In this document: piece by piece, positions 10,001 through 18,379 of the stretch
How the letters are laid out: every line of letters starts with the position of its first letter
How positions within the stretch are numbered: position 1 is the first letter of the stretch
NCBI GenBank assembly: GCA_023450085.1
Contig: JAEXHI010000018.1
Span: forward strand, 67,936 to 131,935
DNA: 64,000 bases
Direction of reading: 5' to 3'
From: Bacteroidota bacterium
GTDB lineage: Bacteria > Bacteroidota > Bacteroidia > Sphingobacteriales > Sphingobacteriaceae
Made by a program: the position numbers and the translations under genes
The notes under the pieces: model-generated
The model's input: only the letters and a program-made list of their open reading frames with translations
Told to the model about the DNA's origin: nothing
The model's database searches: none

Positions 10001-10390
10001 ATGAAAAGTCCTGCTAAATGTAGCATAACCAATCATAGTAAAATTAACAGTAGTACCTTTCGGGATGGTAATGCTAAAATCACCTTTACCATCAGTAAGC
10101 CCAAGTACTTTTTTAGTATTGTCAGTAATACTAACACCAGGTATACCAGTGTCATCACCACTGTCAATCACAGTACCTTTTACTGTAATGTTTTGTGAAG
10201 AAGTTTGCGCCACCGCATTTTGTAACAGTAAAAAATGAAAAAGCAAAACAAAAAGAAATGCAACGCTACTTACACTTCTATACAACTGCTTCTTCAAAAT
10301 ACCGATTACCGAAAGCTGTGACTGCGGTTCGCTTTCGCAATCCGCCGCATGTAGGCACATGCTAGCCTTTTGAGTAATTGTTTTGTTCAT
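7070..10390 (-). CDS. SusC/RagA-family TonB-dependent outer-membrane transporter
   Basis: An 1106-residue SusC homologue. A carboxypeptidase-regulatory-like domain (about 68-150) precedes the typical SusC plug: VVTALGIKREEKALGYA, GLNLVRNGGPAGSNKIILRG, VIDGV, LNPDDIENVTVLKGPAAAALYGQRGANGAI. The barrel ends in RLVVGL. The signal peptide core (SSVAFLFVLLFHFLLL) lies unusually deep, behind about 38 hydrophilic residues. There is no STN domain and no FecR/anti-sigma pair nearby, so trans-envelope signalling is unlikely. It leads an operon with susD and the DUF5689 gene. TonB-driven import of an oligomer is expected; the ligand is inferred from the two secreted phosphoesterases downstream. Confidence 0.96.
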   Translation of the reverse strand: MNKTITQKASMCLHAADCESEPQSQLSVIGILKKQLYRSVSSVAFLFVLLFHFLLLQNAVAQTSSQNITVKGTVIDSGDDTGIPGVSITDNTKKVLGLTDGKGDFSITIPKGTTVNFTMIGYATFSRTFHDAHKGASIVMTSSTNELNTVVVTALGIKREEKALGYAITKLDSNQFTDAVSSNWTDALSGKVAGLNLVRNGGPAGSNKIILRGENNLTGDNEALIVIDGVVASSSARRSAGTGGGVYGTSGDIMPADFGSALNDLNPDDIENVTVLKGPAAAALYGQRGANGAIIITTKSATKNRKTVGITFTSNSAWESVNRSPDIQQEFGQGQFGVSYFSYGNTADGASTNGTSATWGAPFSAGGMFYQYDPVTKTRGVNRTPWRAYDNPIDAFFVTGFESSNSVSLDGTYKGVGLRLSASHGSNEWIVPNTGLERTTVALNANTNLTKKLNLNLKLQYSNRHSDNLPATGYGNQSLMYWFMFAQPNVNVDWYRDYWSPGKQYEQLVNITTTNPESPYAISEQYINAQRRNGWLGNIQANYKFTKELSLMVRASVDLNNDVRETQRPWDASGNKFAHGSYRIADIRSYEINADFMLKYDKKISKDFHMTANVGGSQMRNHYNRLEKRADGLLIPNIYRLDNNENPLVFVPDTARYRINSFYGAMSFSYKNYLFLDLTARQDWNSTLATLTRTDNVGFFYPSASMSFIASDYWKLPKMISFAKFRASIAQVGSGSTIPYRTQFTYLNAADGIYPDSAMNNPRILPNANLKPLITTTIELGLDLKLFNSRLNFDVAVYTGNTKNQILNRILDKSTGYNVQVVNVGRVDNKGIEVAVNGTPIQTRSFKWTLNGTFTANRNRIKELSDSSLVLRTGALGGGQVVANVGGSMGDLYGRGFLRSPDGQIVFDPNTGNALTNSTDLFYLGNTLPQFRFSFGTGFTYKQVTMNVLFDAQLGAVGHSLTFSRMAALGKLKITLPGRYNGVIGQGVVQNPDGTYRPNDVTATNFENYYTSLYGSDQAEGSIFRTDYLKLREANLTYAFNKKFLKRIGFSKVTLGVYGRNLFVWSPWPAFDPEFGTLAGSDIVQGFETGQLPSTRTIGARLVVGL

Positions 10391-10446
10391 AATTAATTTA
10401 TATCGGGTTATTTACTAGTTTCAATTATAATTTTTCCCGATTGCCG

Positions 10447-10454
10447 CAAAACTA
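10447..10454 (-). promoter_or_regulatory. Candidate -7 element of the susC promoter
   Basis: Plus-strand CAAAACTA reads TAGTTTTG on the minus strand, an exact TAnnTTTG match, about 57 bases before the susC start. No good TTG -33 element stands at the usual distance, so an activator may be needed or the match may be chance. Confidence 0.4.
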
Positions 10455-10721
10455 GGTCGCTTCTGTTAATTATATATTAACTAAGCATTAACCTATTTGA
10501 AACAATTCGCAATTACAATTTGTATTACTATTATTCAAATATATAACAATAAACAATAAATAAAAACAAATTGAAACTAAAGATAAATTATGATTTTACA
10601 AAACAACACCAAAAATTATTCTGAATATATCGTTAAATAGCAAACAAAAGAGCCGTAAAATCCTCCAATTGCACAAAAGGCACAAAACGAAAGAAAAACA
10701 AGAAACAACTCGAAAACAAAA

Positions 10722-10752
10722 TAAAAAAAGCGCAACTGAAATGTTGCGCTTC
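10722..10752 (-). terminator. Terminator of the DeoR-family regulator gene
   Basis: AAGCGCAAC at 10728-10736 pairs with GTTGCGCTT at 10743-10751. On the minus strand the stem is followed by seven T. It lies 25 bases after the regulator stop codon. Confidence 0.85.
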
Positions 10753-10776
10753 TTATTTTATAGAAAACTAGACGGG

Positions 10777-11544
10777 TTAAACCATCGTCACTGTAATACC
10801 TAAACCTTCTAAATGATTAATCATTTGTTGTGAAATCCCTCTGTCGGTAATGATATGGTCCACATCTTCGAAACCACATATTTTGCCAAAGCCCCTCTTG
10901 CCAAATTTGGTCGAATCGGCCAATACAACCACCTTTTGCGAAACCTTGATCATTTGCCTGTTCAAATGCGCCTCCATTGCATTGGTAGTGGTAAAACCGT
11001 GTTCCAAGTCGATACCATCTACCCCCAAGAACAAAGTGCTAAAATAAAAATCCTGTAAAACCTGTTCTGCATAAGCACCCATCACTGAAGAAGAGCTTTT
11101 TCTTAACAAACCACCCAATTGGATGACCTCCACCTCTGGATTTCGCAAAAATTCAATGGATATATTTAAAGAAGAAGTCACTACAGTAATATTAAGACCC
11201 GCAGGAATGTTCTTAGCAAAATACAACAAGGTAGTACCCGAAGCAACCACAATAGAATCATTCTCCTTTAACAGCTTAGTTGCGGCAATACCTATTTTGT
11301 TTTTCTCGTTCGATTGCATCTTCTCCTTTTCGTTCACCGGACGATCAACCGCATAAGGATTATTTAAGGTAGCCCCTCCATGGGTCCTAAAAAGAAGATT
11401 TTTATCTTCTAATAATTTTAAATCTTTACGGATAGTAACTGAAGATACTTTTAGCTCTTTACAAAGCTCAACAACATTTATATATTGGTCTTGCTGAATA
11501 CGATTAAGTATAAATTGGTGCCTTTCGGCCAGCGTCATGCTCAT
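10777..11544 (-). CDS. DeoR/GlpR-family transcriptional regulator
   Basis: A DeoR-family repressor: winged helix-turn-helix in the first 60 residues (HQFILNRIQQDQYINVVELC, then SVTIRKDLKLLE) and a DeoRC sugar-phosphate sensor domain behind it (NDSIVVASGTTLLYFA, VVTSSLNI, FLGVDGID, VLADSTKFG). I chose the ATG at 11544 (MSMTLAERHQ); the frame stays open to 11595, but that extension is unlike the family start. It is divergent from glpD-glpK-glpF, which points to a GlpR role with glycerol 3-phosphate as inducer. That assignment is context-based. Confidence 0.93.
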   Translation of the reverse strand: MSMTLAERHQFILNRIQQDQYINVVELCKELKVSSVTIRKDLKLLEDKNLLFRTHGGATLNNPYAVDRPVNEKEKMQSNEKNKIGIAATKLLKENDSIVVASGTTLLYFAKNIPAGLNITVVTSSLNISIEFLRNPEVEVIQLGGLLRKSSSSVMGAYAEQVLQDFYFSTLFLGVDGIDLEHGFTTTNAMEAHLNRQMIKVSQKVVVLADSTKFGKRGFGKICGFEDVDHIITDRGISQQMINHLEGLGITVTMV

Positions 11545-11624
11545 AGCGTTTACATTTAATCGCAAGTTAATAATTAATATAAATACCCTTACCATATTTA
11601 TTGTAGAAAAATATTTTAAGAAAA

Positions 11625-11674
11625 GTTTCGATTATTCCAATTTTGATTACTTATAATTGCTTATTGTTTCGTTT
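11625..11674 (+). promoter_or_regulatory. Candidate GlpR operators: two GTTTCG direct repeats before glpD
   Basis: GTTTCGATT at 11625-11633 and GTTTCGTTT at 11666-11674 lie 41 bases apart, close to four helical turns, between the divergent regulator and glpD. DeoR-type GlpR proteins of other phyla bind sites with a TTCG core. The sites sit just upstream of the glpD start at 11690. No exact TAnnTTTG was found here. Confidence 0.35.
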
Positions 11675-11689
11675 TATTATGATTTAAAA

Positions 11690-13282
11690 ATGCAGAGAAT
11701 ACACAAACATAACCTGGTCGACAAATCTGAGTGGGATATCATTATTATTGGTGGGGGCGCAACAGGTCTTGGAACGGCATTAGACGCAGCAAGCAGGGGC
11801 TTAAAAACCTTACTGGTTGAGCAAGCAGACTTTGCAAAAGGAACATCAAGCAGAAGCACCAAATTGGTTCATGGCGGAGTGAGGTATCTGGCACAAGGAG
11901 ATATCGCATTAGTAAAGCACGCCCTGAGAGAAAGAGGCCTCATGCAAAAAAACGCCGCTCACTTAGTACACAAAGAAGAATTCCTCATTCCCTGTTACGA
12001 TTGGTTCTCTGTAGCCAAGTACCTTATAGGTTTGAAATTATACGATTGGTTAGCCGGACGTTTCAGCTTTGGAACTTCTAAGTTTTTCTCAAAAAGCGAA
12101 ACCTTACACCTAATGCCTGGCATTAAAGAAGAAGGCTTAAAAGGCTCTATACGTTATTTTGATGGTCGTTTTGATGATGCAAGACTAGCCATTAACATTG
12201 CACAAACTGCAAAGGAAAATGGCGCTACTCTGGTAAATTATATGAAAGTAACCAGCTTACTTAAAAATGGTGAGCAAATTACTGGTATTACTGCCACCGA
12301 TGCCATTACAAATGAAACCTTTCATTTATACGGCAAAACTGTAATTAATGCAACCGGAGTATTTGTAGATGAGATTTTACAGATGAGCAATGCCAAAGCT
12401 AAGCAAACTGTAAGACCAAGTCAGGGCGTACACATTGTATTGAAAAAGGAATTCCTGAACAGCGATTCGGCCTTAATGATCCCTAAAACTTCTGACGGAA
12501 GGGTGCTTTTTGCTGTGCAATGGCACAACCACTTATTGGTAGGCACTACAGATACCCCTTTAGATGAACATAGCCTCGAACCAAGGGCACTAAAAGAGGA
12601 AACAGATTTCATTTTAAACACAGCAGCCAGCTATTTTAAAACGAAACCTACAGAAAATGACATCTTAAGCGTCTTCTCAGGGCTACGTCCACTAGCCGCC
12701 CCTACTGATGGCAATGCCAATAGCACCAAAGAGATCAGCAGGGACCATAAATTAATGGTTTCAGCAAAAGGCCTAATCACTATTACAGGCGGAAAATGGA
12801 CCACCTACCGTCGCATGGCTGAAGAAACCGTAAACTTAGCCATCAAAGAAGCAAAACTACCTCAAAAAGCTTGTCAAACCACTGACCTACCAATTCATGG
12901 TTGCAACAATAGCACAGACCACAACTATCTGAACATTTACGGTAGCGACAGGGCGAACATAGAGGAACTTATCAAACAAAGACCAGAGTTGGCACAAAAG
13001 TTACATCCAGACTTCCCATATACCTTTGCGGAAGTAGTATGGAGTACCAAAAACGAAATGGCCGAAACAGTAGAGGATATTTTAAGCAGACGCTTAAGAG
13101 TATTGATTATTGACGCCAAAGCAGCTATTGAAATGAGCAAAACCGTTGCTACCATCATGGCTAGCGAAATTGGATACGACAAACAATGGGAAGATGAACA
13201 AGTAAAATCTTTTGTTAAATTAGCAGAAGGGTATACTTACCAAGTAAAAAACAAAAAGGAAAATCCTGTTTTAGCGGGATAA
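11690..13282 (+). CDS. glpD: Aerobic glycerol-3-phosphate dehydrogenase
   Basis: FAD enzyme oxidising glycerol 3-phosphate to dihydroxyacetone phosphate and feeding electrons to the quinone pool at the inner membrane. The N-terminal Rossmann motif (IIIIGGGATGLGTALDAASRG), the VEQADFAKGTSSRSTKLVHGG loop and GSIRYFDGRFDDARL are diagnostic; GGKWTTYRRMAE and a C-terminal helical domain follow. I chose ATG 11690 (MQRIHKHNL); the open frame begins at 11657 but its first 11 residues are not family-like. It is the first gene of a glpD-glpK-glpF cluster, 24 bases ahead of glpK, and probably controlled by the divergent DeoR-family repressor. Confidence 0.96.
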   Translation: MQRIHKHNLVDKSEWDIIIIGGGATGLGTALDAASRGLKTLLVEQADFAKGTSSRSTKLVHGGVRYLAQGDIALVKHALRERGLMQKNAAHLVHKEEFLIPCYDWFSVAKYLIGLKLYDWLAGRFSFGTSKFFSKSETLHLMPGIKEEGLKGSIRYFDGRFDDARLAINIAQTAKENGATLVNYMKVTSLLKNGEQITGITATDAITNETFHLYGKTVINATGVFVDEILQMSNAKAKQTVRPSQGVHIVLKKEFLNSDSALMIPKTSDGRVLFAVQWHNHLLVGTTDTPLDEHSLEPRALKEETDFILNTAASYFKTKPTENDILSVFSGLRPLAAPTDGNANSTKEISRDHKLMVSAKGLITITGGKWTTYRRMAEETVNLAIKEAKLPQKACQTTDLPIHGCNNSTDHNYLNIYGSDRANIEELIKQRPELAQKLHPDFPYTFAEVVWSTKNEMAETVEDILSRRLRVLIIDAKAAIEMSKTVATIMASEIGYDKQWEDEQVKSFVKLAEGYTYQVKNKKENPVLAG

Positions 13283-13306
13283 TTTTCCGAAACCAAAATA
13301 TAAGCT

Positions 13307-14794
13307 ATGAGCAATTACATCTTATCTCTAGATCAAGGGACCACAAGTTCCCGTGCTATTGTTTTCAATCACAGCGGCGAAATAATTGCCATAGCCCAAA
13401 AAGAGTTCACCCAAATATATCCTCAAGCTGGCTGGGTAGAACACAACCCAAGTGAAATTTGGTCTACCCAACTATCCGTAGCTACGGAAGTAATTGCCAA
13501 AGCTAATTTAACCGCTGCCGACATCAAGGCCATTGGAATTACCAACCAGCGAGAAACTACGGTAGTTTGGGATAAAACCACAGGCAAACCAATATACAAC
13601 GCCATTGTTTGGCAAGATAGGCGAACCTCGGAATACTGCAACTCGATTAAAAAACAAGGTCTATCCCAAAAGATACAAGAGAAAACAGGTTTGATCATCG
13701 ACTCCTATTTTTCAGCAACCAAGGTAAAATGGATTTTAGAGAATGTAGAAGGTGCTAGAGAAAAAGTTGATAAAGGAGAATTAGCCTTTGGCACAGTTGA
13801 CAGCTGGTTAATTTGGAATTTGACTGCAGGAAAAGTGCATGTAACAGATGTGAGCAACGCATCACGCACCATGCTTTACAACATCCATTCCTTAACATGG
13901 GACAATGACTTGCTTGAATTATTTGGCATTCCAAGTTCTATGCTGCCACAAGTAAAATCATCAAGCGAAGTATACGGCACCACAGCAGGAAATATTTTGG
14001 CGGCGCAAATCCCAATTGCGGGTATTGCAGGTGATCAACAATCAGCCTTGTTTGGACAGATGTGTACACAACCAGGAATGGTTAAAAACACTTACGGCAC
14101 AGGTTGTTTCATGTTGATGAACATTGGCAAAACTCCTAAAACCTCCACCAACAATTTATTGACCACTATTGCTTGGCAAATTAACGGCGAGGTAAATTAT
14201 GCGCTTGAAGGCAGTATTTTCATTGCTGGAGCAATTGTACAATGGTTAAGAGACGAGCTAGGCTTGATTGAGAAATCAGCAGATATAGAGCTACTGGCTC
14301 AAAAAGTGGAAGACACGCAAGGTGTTTATATTGTCCCAGCATTTGCTGGATTGGGCGCCCCCTACTGGAACCAAGATGCTAGAGGGACCATCACAGGCAT
14401 TACCCGTGGCACTAACAAATCGCACATGGCCAGAGCTGCCCTAGAAAGTATCGCCTACCAGACCATGGATGTTTTAAATGCCATGCAGGCAGATGCAGAT
14501 ACTCCTATATCCGAATTGAGAGTCGATGGTGGAGCTACTGCCAACAACCTATTAATGCAATTCCAAGCAGACTTGTTGAGCTGCAAAGTAGTACGACCTG
14601 AAGTGACCGAAGTAACGGCAATTGGAGCGGCGTATTTGGCCGGTCTAGCTACCGGTTTTTGGCAAAATATCGAAGAAATTAAATCGCAATGGCAGATCAA
14701 CAAAACCTTTGCTGCCAATGCCAATATTGATAACAGCAAGCGCATAGAAGGTTGGAAAAAAGCAGTAAGAGCAGCCATTGCAAATACAGAGTAG
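13307..14794 (+). CDS. glpK: Glycerol kinase
   Basis: Phosphorylates glycerol with ATP to glycerol 3-phosphate in the cytoplasm. A full-length FGGY kinase of 495 residues: phosphate-1 motif SLDQGTTSSRAIVF, WVEHNPSEIW, TNQRETTVVWD, IVWQDRRT, GIAGDQQSALFGQ and the adenosine motif RVDGGATANNLLMQFQADLL. The start is fixed by the N-terminal MSNYILSLDQGTTS. It lies between glpD and glpF in the same direction. Regulation presumably follows the DeoR-type repressor at 10777-11544. Confidence 0.98.
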   Translation: MSNYILSLDQGTTSSRAIVFNHSGEIIAIAQKEFTQIYPQAGWVEHNPSEIWSTQLSVATEVIAKANLTAADIKAIGITNQRETTVVWDKTTGKPIYNAIVWQDRRTSEYCNSIKKQGLSQKIQEKTGLIIDSYFSATKVKWILENVEGAREKVDKGELAFGTVDSWLIWNLTAGKVHVTDVSNASRTMLYNIHSLTWDNDLLELFGIPSSMLPQVKSSSEVYGTTAGNILAAQIPIAGIAGDQQSALFGQMCTQPGMVKNTYGTGCFMLMNIGKTPKTSTNNLLTTIAWQINGEVNYALEGSIFIAGAIVQWLRDELGLIEKSADIELLAQKVEDTQGVYIVPAFAGLGAPYWNQDARGTITGITRGTNKSHMARAALESIAYQTMDVLNAMQADADTPISELRVDGGATANNLLMQFQADLLSCKVVRPEVTEVTAIGAAYLAGLATGFWQNIEEIKSQWQINKTFAANANIDNSKRIEGWKKAVRAAIANTE

Positions 14795-14846
14795 TGATCA
14801 GTTTGCAATTGAAAGTTTTAAGTTAGCAGTCCACAATTCATCCTTT

Positions 14847-14878
14847 CAACCAACCAACCAACCAACCAACCAACCAAC
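14847..14878 (+). repeat. Tetranucleotide repeat (CAAC)8 in the glpF leader
   Basis: Eight perfect CAAC units end three bases before the glpF start codon, occupying the place of the ribosome binding site. Slippage would change leader length by four bases per unit without affecting the reading frame. Confidence 0.95.
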
Positions 14879-14881
14879 AAC

Positions 14882-15616
14882 ATGAACATTTACGTTGCAG
14901 AATTTATAGGCACAGCCATCATGATTTTACTAGGAAACGGCGTAGTGGCCAATGTAGTCCTTAAAGATACTAAAGGCAACAACAGTGGCTGGATGGTAAT
15001 TACTACCGCTTGGGCACTGGCCGTATTTGTAGCGGTGGTTGTTGCTGGACCTCATAGTGGTGCGCACTTGAACCCTGCCGTAACACTAGCCTTAGCTATT
15101 GCCAATGCTTTTGAATGGACTAAAGTACCTTACTATATGCTCGCCCAATTAGGTGGCGCTATGACGGGTTCATTATTGGTATGGCTTTTCTACAAAGATC
15201 ATTTTAACGCTACTGACGAAAAAGGCTTAAAAGCAGCGCCTTTTGCCACTGGACCAGCTATCGCCAACAAAGCTTCCAACTTGTTTTCTGAAATTGTAGG
15301 CACCTTTGTCCTTATTTTCGTGATTTTCTACATTACCGGCGGAGAAATGGGCAGCGAAAAAACACCCATCGGACTTGGTTCTGTTGGGGCATTGCCTGTA
15401 GCCTTTTTAGTTTGGGTAATTGGCTTAAGCTTAGGAGGAACCACGGGCTATGCTATTAACCCAGCCAGAGACTTAGGCCCACGAATTATCCATAGCATAA
15501 TCCCGATGAAAGGAAAAGGTGACAGCAATTGGGGCTACGCTTGGGTTCCAATTATAGGCCCAATCATAGGCGCTAGTTTAGCAGCACTGCTACATCTGTT
15601 CTTAAAAATCAATTAA
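14882..15616 (+). CDS. glpF: Glycerol facilitator, MIP/aquaporin family
   Basis: Inner-membrane channel for glycerol entry. Both half-helix signatures are present: GAHLNPAVTLALA and GYAINPARDLGPR; the Asp after the second NPAR is the glycerol-facilitator hallmark, as opposed to water-specific aquaporins. Six membrane segments over 244 residues. It follows glpK by 87 bases that contain the CAAC repeat. Its last eight bases overlap the end of the convergent histidine kinase gene. Confidence 0.96.
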   Translation: MNIYVAEFIGTAIMILLGNGVVANVVLKDTKGNNSGWMVITTAWALAVFVAVVVAGPHSGAHLNPAVTLALAIANAFEWTKVPYYMLAQLGGAMTGSLLVWLFYKDHFNATDEKGLKAAPFATGPAIANKASNLFSEIVGTFVLIFVIFYITGGEMGSEKTPIGLGSVGALPVAFLVWVIGLSLGGTTGYAINPARDLGPRIIHSIIPMKGKGDSNWGYAWVPIIGPIIGASLAALLHLFLKIN

Positions 15617-17393
15617 CGTGCTTACGTAACTCTTCAAAAAGATCATCAGGATGGAAAGGTTTAGACAAATAACCATTCATCCCAACAGCCAACACCTCCT
15701 CTAACACTTGACTATTTACCGTAGCAGTAAGTGCAATAATAGGAACATTGGACTTTTGAACATCCGACAAACATCTTATTGCTTTGGTAGTTTCATAACC
15801 ATCCAATTCAGGCATATACAGATCCATCAAAATAAGATCATAAGTATTAACCAAAATCATTTCGAGGGCCATTTTGCCATTTTCGGCTATATCTGGATTA
15901 ATTTCCATCCGGTTAAGGGTTTTATTAATTACCATGATATTTACCGCATTATCTTCCACCACCAAAACTTTCAATTTAGACAAATCCGAAGACCTACGAT
16001 CTTCCGAGTCGCTACTTTTCACATGATCATCGACACTTTTGCTATAAGGAAAAACAATATCAAAACTAAACCTAGCCCCCTTCCCTATGCTACTTTCAAT
16101 TTGTACAGTCGATTGATAAAGCTCTAATACTCGTTTCACAATCGGAAGCCCTAAGCCAGTACCACCGTAATTCCTGGTCGTACTTACGGAAGCCTGCACA
16201 AACTCATCAAAAATGCCATGCTGCCTACTTTCGTCTATACCAATGCCAGTATCCTCTACTACAAACCTTATCTCCACACTTTCTTCTGTAATTGATAATT
16301 CGCTGCAAGCCAACTTAACACTTCCTTTTTCGGTAAATTTAACGGCATTGTTCAACAGATTTAGCAACACTTGCGTAATACGAGTAGGATCTCCAATTAA
16401 AGTGAGCGGGCGCAAAGAGCCGGCTACTTCGAAAGTAAAGTCCAGCTGCTTTTCTGAAGCCTTCAACTTTGTAGCGGCATAAATATTCTCTATTAAATCA
16501 TAAAGATTAAAAGGTGTACTTTCCAACTCCACCACATCCGAATCGAGTTTGTTAAAATCCAAGATATCATTAACCAGGGCCAACAAGTTCTCCGCTGAAA
16601 ATTTAAGCACCGAAAGTGTTTCTTCTTGATCTTTACGAGGCTCTTGATGCAACAACACATTGGTTAAGCCTATTACGCCGTTTAATGGTGTCCTAAGCTC
16701 GTGCGACATTGTCGATAAAAACCGCATCCTCACATTGGAAAGCTCCTTAATTTCCTCAATGGTTTGGTTAAGCTTCTCGTTGGTGTTATTAAGCTGATTT
16801 TTTGTCTCTGTTAAAATCGCAATGTTCTTATTAAACACCTTGAAAAAAAAGTAATGCAAAAATGCGATGGCAAAAAAATCGTAGATCAATACGTAAACAT
16901 AGATAGGCCTAGCAACCACCTGAGGACCAACACCCAAAAAGAAATAATCCCTACTGAAAAAGGCTGCATCAACTAACACTGGTGCAATGTTAATGGCAGC
17001 ATAAACCCACCCTACCCTTGAACCATGCATGTAAAAGCCAAAGGCACAAGCAAGCCAAATGTATTGTAAAGTAGCGGCGTTAATGCCCTGCACATACACC
17101 AAAATATTTGCCCACACCCCAAGAAACGTGATCAAAACCAGCACAATATGCGACAATATTCGCCATACGTTAAAAGTATAATGCACATACAAGGCAACGA
17201 TGGCCAAAACGGAAATGACAATCGCCCTAACTAGTTGAGGAATTTGACCCGTGTAACCGTAGGCGGCAACCAATGATAAACCAAAGAAAAAATAGGCCAT
17301 CAAAAGATAAAATAACATCTGAGTACGAGCCTGATTGATTGGATCGCTTTCCCTAGCAGTTATTCTCTCGATGAAATCTCGTATAAGAGGCAT
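15609..17393 (-). CDS. Hybrid sensor histidine kinase/response regulator
   Basis: A 594-residue membrane hybrid kinase. Residues about 25-200 form six or so membrane helices without a large periplasmic sensor. A short coiled linker leads to HisKA with phospho-acceptor H231 (MSHELRTPLNG). The ATPase domain shows the N box LLNLLNNAVKFTEKG, G1 VEDTGIGID and G2 GGTGLGLPI. The C-terminal receiver has VVEDN, phospho-acceptor D524 (LILMDLYMP) and the conserved Lys in LSKPF. No DNA-binding output is attached and no separate regulator gene is adjacent, so the downstream partner is elsewhere. The signal is unknown. Confidence 0.94.
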   Translation of the reverse strand: MPLIRDFIERITARESDPINQARTQMLFYLLMAYFFFGLSLVAAYGYTGQIPQLVRAIVISVLAIVALYVHYTFNVWRILSHIVLVLITFLGVWANILVYVQGINAATLQYIWLACAFGFYMHGSRVGWVYAAINIAPVLVDAAFFSRDYFFLGVGPQVVARPIYVYVLIYDFFAIAFLHYFFFKVFNKNIAILTETKNQLNNTNEKLNQTIEEIKELSNVRMRFLSTMSHELRTPLNGVIGLTNVLLHQEPRKDQEETLSVLKFSAENLLALVNDILDFNKLDSDVVELESTPFNLYDLIENIYAATKLKASEKQLDFTFEVAGSLRPLTLIGDPTRITQVLLNLLNNAVKFTEKGSVKLACSELSITEESVEIRFVVEDTGIGIDESRQHGIFDEFVQASVSTTRNYGGTGLGLPIVKRVLELYQSTVQIESSIGKGARFSFDIVFPYSKSVDDHVKSSDSEDRRSSDLSKLKVLVVEDNAVNIMVINKTLNRMEINPDIAENGKMALEMILVNTYDLILMDLYMPELDGYETTKAIRCLSDVQKSNVPIIALTATVNSQVLEEVLAVGMNGYLSKPFHPDDLFEELRKHVN

Positions 17394-17500
17394 AGAGCTA
17401 AATTTAGTGTGTTAACCAATTATACGAAGCTTAAATGTAAAATCCATCAAATTATACACTTATTGACAAAAAAATAAATAATCTGCCAGCCCTCCCCTTA

Positions 17501-18379
17501 TTACTCGCCCTCGTGGAGATGATGCATTACCTGTGGATCGTAAATTTCTACTTCACCAAAGCCTTTGCGATAAATAAGCCAACCTATCCAAACAATCAAG
17601 AGAACGGTGCAGAAAATCGAACCCTCAATACCAAAAGCACCACCAGAAAGGTAGGTTGAACCTATAGGCGTAGCCTTTACTGCACCAGGCATTTCGTTAC
17701 CACTTACATTATAGCCAAGAAGCACTCCTTGCGTAAAATTCCATCCAAAATGAATACCAATAGCCCACGAGATATTTTTCTTTTGCAAAGTATAAATACA
17801 AAACAGCACCCCTGCTAAAGTGATATTGAACAAGCCTATAGCCGTAAAATTTGGATTTCCGAAATGCGCCAACGCAAACAGTATTCCATTAAAAAATATC
17901 GTAAACCATACAGGATATCGCTCTGCAAAGGCAAATAATGGATAAGCCCTAAACAACATCTCTTCAAAAAAGGCAATCAGCAGGAAATAAACAAAGTACA
18001 AAAGCATTTCCGAAACTGCCATATTTTTCAAACTAAAGCTCACGTTACCATTAACATAAAGCAATAAGGCGCAAAGCGACATAAATACCAAACCAATTGC
18101 AGTACCTTTTAAAAAGCCACTAAACGCTCCTTCTTTCCTCACAAAAATGGCATAGAAATCCAGATAAGGTAAAATCCTGAATATCATGAGGGAGGCACTG
18201 ATAACCACCACCACTAAACTGGCCTGAGCCGAAATATCAGCAAGTAATTGATTTGGTGCTGGAGGAAGTAAGTTAAGCTGAATAACTAACCCAAAAGGAA
18301 GAATACAAACAAAACACAAAAAAATAAATAAAGTAACCCTAAACACGGGTGCTAGGTGATAGAAAATATTATTCCTCAT
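17501..18379 (-). CDS. CPBP-family intramembrane glutamic protease
   Basis: A 292-residue membrane protein with seven or eight predicted helices. The Abi/CPBP motifs are intact: FFEEMLFRAYPL (EExxxR), the His in ILFALAHFGNP and HFGWNF (HxxxN/D type). These make up the glutamic intramembrane protease active site also found in Rce1. It overlaps the NUDIX gene by 4 bases (start codon inside the previous stop), so the CDF-NUDIX-CPBP genes form one operon. Substrates of bacterial CPBP proteins are mostly unknown. Confidence 0.9.
   Translation of the reverse strand: MRNNIFYHLAPVFRVTLFIFLCFVCILPFGLVIQLNLLPPAPNQLLADISAQASLVVVVISASLMIFRILPYLDFYAIFVRKEGAFSGFLKGTAIGLVFMSLCALLLYVNGNVSFSLKNMAVSEMLLYFVYFLLIAFFEEMLFRAYPLFAFAERYPVWFTIFFNGILFALAHFGNPNFTAIGLFNITLAGVLFCIYTLQKKNISWAIGIHFGWNFTQGVLLGYNVSGNEMPGAVKATPIGSTYLSGGAFGIEGSIFCTVLLIVWIGWLIYRKGFGEVEIYDPQVMHHLHEGE

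Larger units (their letters stand above)
10391..10776. other. Intergenic region between susC and the DeoR-family gene
   Basis: About 390 AT-rich bases without a convincing ORF. It holds a minus-strand -7 element for susC near its left end and the terminator of the DeoR gene near its right end. The stretch 10490-10700 is A-rich and shows no clear structure. Confidence 0.6.

Noticed and set aside
16213..16482. 89-codon plus-strand ORF opposite the histidine kinase
   Set aside because: Shadow of the conserved ATPase domain in another frame.
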